Source: Sipunculus nudus (taxonomy: Eukaryota; Annelida; Sipuncula; Golfingiida; Sipunculidae). From it: a stretch of DNA of 64,000 bases. Where the stretch lies: contig CM049310.1 in assembly GCA_026874595.1 (NCBI GenBank), positions 37,961,558-38,025,557 of the forward strand, in the 5' to 3' direction. This document shows, piece after piece, positions 60,291-64,000 of this stretch; position 1 is the stretch's first letter; each line of letters starts with the position of its first letter. The translations under genes were made by a program, and so were the position numbers. The notes under the pieces were generated by a model, which saw only the letters and a program-made list of their open reading frames with translations, searched no databases and was not told where the DNA came from.

Positions 60291-60294
60291 GCTG

Positions 60295-60680
60295 TTTACT
60301 ATACCACTTTAACTGTGACCAGTCTTCCCTATATTTGTGACAGTACTTGAACATTTTTTTCTGTATAATATTACTACTTTGCATATTCATACAAAATCGT
60401 TTACGATCGATTTTTAAAAAATGCAATTTAATCGAATGTAAATATAACAATGATCGATGTAATTTTTTAAACAAAAATAAAGAAAACAGTTGTGACTTTG
60501 ACATGACCCGCAGTAAGATTCTCTTTTAAGTTCAGTCGATTCTCCACAAAATAGCTTTCAGATACTTTGAGAAACGTTGAGAACACAGACAAAGGCATAG
60601 TGATTGTTACATAACCCTCTCTAACTACGGTGTCGTGTATATATCATTATGACATTATGTACATTATGACCACATGAAGT
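60295..60680. other. Unassigned AT-rich DNA
   Basis: No supported feature. Confidence 0.3.
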
Positions 60681-60684
60681 AAAA

Positions 60685-60951
60685 CTACCCTTCTACTTCA
60701 TTTGATCTTTTAATTTCCTTTTCTTTTCTTTTCCCAACGTCAGCCTTACTGTGTGTTGCTCTGGCAGTGGCGTTCACAACAATTTTTACCGCGGTAGGTT
60801 TAATCATCAGAGAATCCACATGGCGCATGACCAATGACCTGTTGACCTCCACTAATATATGCGTGTACAGCTTCTCAGGGATGAACGCCTTTAGTTCGTA
60901 TTGTGCACTGTTGATCCCGTCTTTCGAAAACCGTACTTTGTTTCCATACAA
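60685..60951 (-). CDS. Open frame with receptor-like segment, possible terminal exon
   Basis: This 88-codon minus frame reads YGNKVRFSKDGINSAQYELK, AFIPEKLYTHILVEVNRS, then a basic tail (VGKRKEKEIKRSNEVEG) and a stop. The first line loosely resembles the G-x-V-x-F-x-x-x-G-x-x-x-x-x-Y-x-L segment near the end of ANF-type ligand-binding domains. That likeness is weak. TTGTCAG lies 14-20 bp upstream and could be an acceptor. The plus strand is also open here (60,767-60,955). No partner exon is found. Confidence 0.25.
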   Translation of the reverse strand: MYGNKVRFSKDGINSAQYELKAFIPEKLYTHILVEVNRSLVMRHVDSLMIKPTAVKIVVNATARATHSKADVGKRKEKEIKRSNEVEG

Positions 60952-60959
60952 ATAATAGT

Positions 60960-61450
60960 GTCTGACAATAAAAGTATGCGATATAATTTATGTATGAAAA
61001 GTATATGAAAATTTGTTTATATCCTGTTTTCATGTTCACTATTTATATTGAAAAAAAAGTATGTTATAAAAAATTTAAAGAATGCTTTCCTGCCTTTTCT
61101 TAAACACACTTCAACATATTTGGGTAAATAGTTACCCTATAACTTATAAACGGTGAAGAAGTTAGGTTTAAACTTTATAAACATTCGAATACTTCAACAA
61201 GATACATCCACGGTCACAAGATATTCTTTCTGCATATCAGGTCAGAAAAAAAAACCTTTAATACCCCGAACTAGAAACCACTTAAATATTAAAATATTTC
61301 TTCCTTTTTAATAAGCTGTCATCTTACCTTCGTCGTCCTTTCTCCGCGTGCGTGTGGTTAATAGATTTATATCGAGCGATTTTTGCAGAGGAGCGAAGGA
61401 CTTTGTATCTTTGGTTCCGGATCCTACAACATTTTACAAAAAAATACAGT
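60960..61450. other. Unassigned AT-rich DNA
   Basis: No feature is recognised. Confidence 0.3.
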
Positions 61451-61454
61451 TTAG

Positions 61455-61715
61455 TCTGAAAGATAACCTGTCTAACTGGACCTCCTGTCTGAAATACTAC
61501 CTAAAGGACCCCAACTATGAAATACCACCTGCCACATAAAGGCCCCTGTTTGAAAGACCCCTTGTTACATAAGACCATCTGTCTGAAAGACCACCTGTCA
61601 ACTAAGACCACCTGTCTGAAACTCCACCTGACTAATAAGACCACTTGTCTGAAAGACCACTTGCAAATTAAGAACACCTACCTAAAACTCCACCTGACTG
61701 AGAGCAAGGACCTGT
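61455..61715 (+). repeat. 16-17-bp minisatellite, first block
   Basis: Repeats of GACCACCTGTCTGAAA alternate with variants such as GACCACTTGCAAATTAA. The period is 16-17 bp, so two units approach 33 bp and give an apparent 11-residue peptide repeat. It is separated from the larger block by about 400 bp of ordinary sequence. Confidence 0.85.
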
Positions 61716-62130
61716 AAAAAAGTGGTTGTACAACCCATACTACATCCGTTTGATGCCTTCGAGTCAAAGGTCACAAAAATAACTAAATTTTGACATTTCT
61801 ATCAGGTGTTATTACTGTTGGTTTTCAATAGTTCTTATTCCTGTTCTTGTTCTTGTTGCCATTTGTTTTCTTATTTTTTGTGGAACTGCAGGTTTTCAGT
61901 ACATCAAACATTGAATACTATACTAAAGTTACAGTACCTTGCATTGCTTTCCTAATATGATTCTTGTGTAATTTATATGTACACTAACATGTATCCATGA
62001 AACATATAGAAGGCGGCTACATGACTCTCCAGAATTATTTCCGAGCTTTCTCATTTTTTTTATGATAGAGATGTTTATATTATAAAAGGCCCTGCTTATA
62101 TTCCATTTATCAATTCAAATATGACTAATA
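61716..62130. other. Non-repetitive spacer between the two minisatellite blocks
   Basis: AT-rich, with one GTCAAAGGTCACA word at about 61,752. No gene. Confidence 0.4.
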
Positions 62131-62134
62131 AAAC

Positions 62135-63365
62135 CATTTTTGTTTGAAAGGCCACCTAACTAAAAAGACCACTTATCTTAAAGACAAACTGCCTAATAAG
62201 ACCGCCTGTCTGAAAGACCACGTGTGTAAACCGATCACACGACTAAAAAATCCAGCTGTCTGAAAATCCAACTGACTATTGAAACCCCTGTCGGAAAGAC
62301 CACCTGCCGAATAAGACCACCTGTCTCATAGACCAGCTGCAAACTTTGACCACCTGTATGAAAGACCAGCTGCCTAATAAGACCATCTGTCTGAAAGACA
62401 AGCTGCAACTTAAAACCAAAAGTCTGACTACTTACCTTAAAGGCCACCTGCCCAAAAAGACCAACTGACACAAGTACACCTGTCTGAAAGACCAGATGCC
62501 TTATAATACCACTTCCCTAATTGACATCCTGACTTATAAAACCACCTGACTAATAAGACCACCTGACTTATATGACCGCCTGTCTGAAAGACCACGTGTC
62601 TAATAAGACCACCAGACTAACAAGTACACCTGTCTGAAAAACCAGATGCCTTATAATACCACTCCCCCAATTGACAACCTGACTTATAAAAGCACCTGAC
62701 TTATTAGACCATTTGTCTGAAAGCCACCTGCCTAATAAGACCACCTGTCTGAAAGACAAGATGCTTGATATGACTACCTATCTGAAAGACCCCTGACTAT
62801 TAAGACCACCTGTCCCATAGACCAGCTGCAACCTTTGACAACCTGGCTGAAAGACCAGCTGCCTAATAAGACCACTGTCTCACCACCTACCTAAAAAAGA
62901 CCACCTGCCTGAAAATACCATCTGCATTATAGTCATGCTGCCTAATAGACTCAATAATAATAAGAACACTTGTCTGAAAGACCACCTGCCTTATAAGACC
63001 ATTTTCCAAATAGACCACCTGACTAATAACGCCACCTGTTTGAAAGACCACTTGCCTAAAAAGACCACCTGCCTAATAAGACAACCTGACAAACAGACCA
63101 CCTGACTAATAAGACCACCTGTATAATAGACCACCTGCTTAATATGACCACCTATCTTAAATACCACCTGACTATTAAAACCACCTTTCTGTAAGACCAC
63201 CTGACTACCACTGTCTGTCCACCTACCCAAAAAGACCACAAGCCTTAAATGACCACTTGCCTAATAGACAACCGGACTTATAGAACACGTATCTGAAAGA
63301 CCCCTTGACATATAAGAACACGTGTCTAGCAAGAGCACCTGACAAATAAGATCACGTGTCTACGT
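62135..63365 (+). repeat. 16-17-bp minisatellite, main block
   Basis: About 1.2 kb of degenerate GACCACCTG(T/C)CTGAAA and GACCACCTGCCTAATAA units. Most carry CACCTG. The minus frames 62,471-62,235, 62,759-62,568 and 63,239-62,991 (GLIRQVVFQTG style) come from the repeat and are not genes. Confidence 0.9.
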
Positions 63366-64000
63366 TTTACTTTTAAATGATTAAACCGGAAGCAAGCACA
63401 ATGATTTTTTTTCAGGTAGGGTTTTCATATCAGCACGTATTATATTGGCTGCTTAAGAGGCTTCTAGTCCTTTAAAGGCTCTGATACGATAGGTTGCGGC
63501 AATAGGACCAAATATTGAACCACAGACGCCTCCATCCTAGTATTACAGAGATTTATAAAAGAATACACGAGGCTTGGACGCCTTTTTATTAACTACTAGA
63601 TAAATTCAACATTACGTAAAAAACGGCAAAATAGCAACATATGCATTTTTCATATTTCCATACGTACGTGAACGAAGAAAGTAACTTTAAGACCCAAGAA
63701 TTAAATGCCGTCAAAGAAAATCAATTTAGAAATAATACTACTGTCAAATAAAGAACATCCTCATAACACCAGAAAGAATGTAAAACTGAAGCAAGTTAAA
63801 GATACTTTAAACAAACAAAAAAAAGAATACAGCTCATGAGCACAAAAACTGCCGGAATGAAGACCGATAGCACAACACATACCCAGAAAAAGCTGTTACG
63901 TGTATCAGGAGTCAACATCATTTAAAAATATATCACTGGCCTCAGGGTCAGCATTCACGTGTTTTTACGCTTCTTTAATAGATATTTTTTATGTGTTCAA
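63366..64000. other. Unassigned DNA at the right edge
   Basis: No supported feature. The minisatellite ends near 63,365. Confidence 0.3.

Noticed and set aside
60016-60504. The longest open frame in the window (162 codons, minus)
   Set aside because: It crosses a GAGTCC hexamer repeat, has no family resemblance, and overlaps open frames on the other strand.

Overview
The window looks like AT-rich repeat DNA from the nuclear genome of an invertebrate, most likely a mollusc or another lophotrochozoan. The reasons are intron-bearing gene remnants, many (TA)n and (CA)n microsatellites, a tRNA-derived SINE, remnants of Ty3/gypsy and DDE_Tnp_4 elements, terminal-inverted-repeat elements, and a decayed SWIM-YqaJ-PHD gene of a type I associate with marine invertebrate genomes. 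Species assignment is inference. There are no prokaryotic operons, and I find no intact gene. Most open frames are by-products of repeats.

Region 1 (1-13,880) is a mosaic of mobile-element remnants. A compact, deeply paired GC-rich hairpin lies at 419-480. A repeat family carrying the 12-bp palindrome GGTGGCGCCACC fills 4,308-8,680 and is interrupted by a minus-strand gypsy pol remnant (5,296-5,960). It ends in five units of about 337 bp and a terminal hairpin. A second copy (11,490-12,300, plus a related satellite to 12,785) has been inserted into the left arm of a large inverted repeat (11,085-13,825). A 21-bp minisatellite with a TCGTACGTACGA core sits beside a long TA tract near 10 kb.

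Region 2 (13,886-38,915) is the dominant feature: a 25-kb satellite-like array of about 76-bp units (39 + 37 bp) in a higher-order arrangement. Six copies of a non-repetitive leader of about 350 bp are embedded in it, each with a plausible splice acceptor and a 51-bp frame-preserving exon candidate. Next to the leader the repeat reads as a 13-residue peptide repeat (PENIKxDQSxGxx). In the standard unit a 2-bp shortfall destroys that frame. The array therefore looks like an amplified, decayed repeat-coding gene segment. Internal duplications of 903 bp, about 2.6 kb and 1,617 bp show repeated and recent expansion.

Region 3 (38,915-51,460) holds further transposon debris: two MITE-like elements, another copy of the 337-bp family, a small TTACATTATC minisatellite, a C-rich/G-rich hairpin, a SINE, and a repeat with AGGTCA nuclear-receptor-type direct repeats spaced about 145 bp apart.

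Region 4 (51,460-57,020) has the clearest protein-coding signals. A minus-strand first-exon candidate encodes a signal anchor and ends at a good splice donor. A plus-strand SWIM-YqaJ-PHD pseudogene spans 51,969-55,943, with a terminal-inverted-repeat element between its first two modules. A transposase fragment and one unassigned exon candidate follow.

Region 5 (57,020-64,000) is mostly unassigned. It ends in a degenerate 16-17-bp minisatellite (61,455-63,365) packed with CACCTG E-box hexamers.
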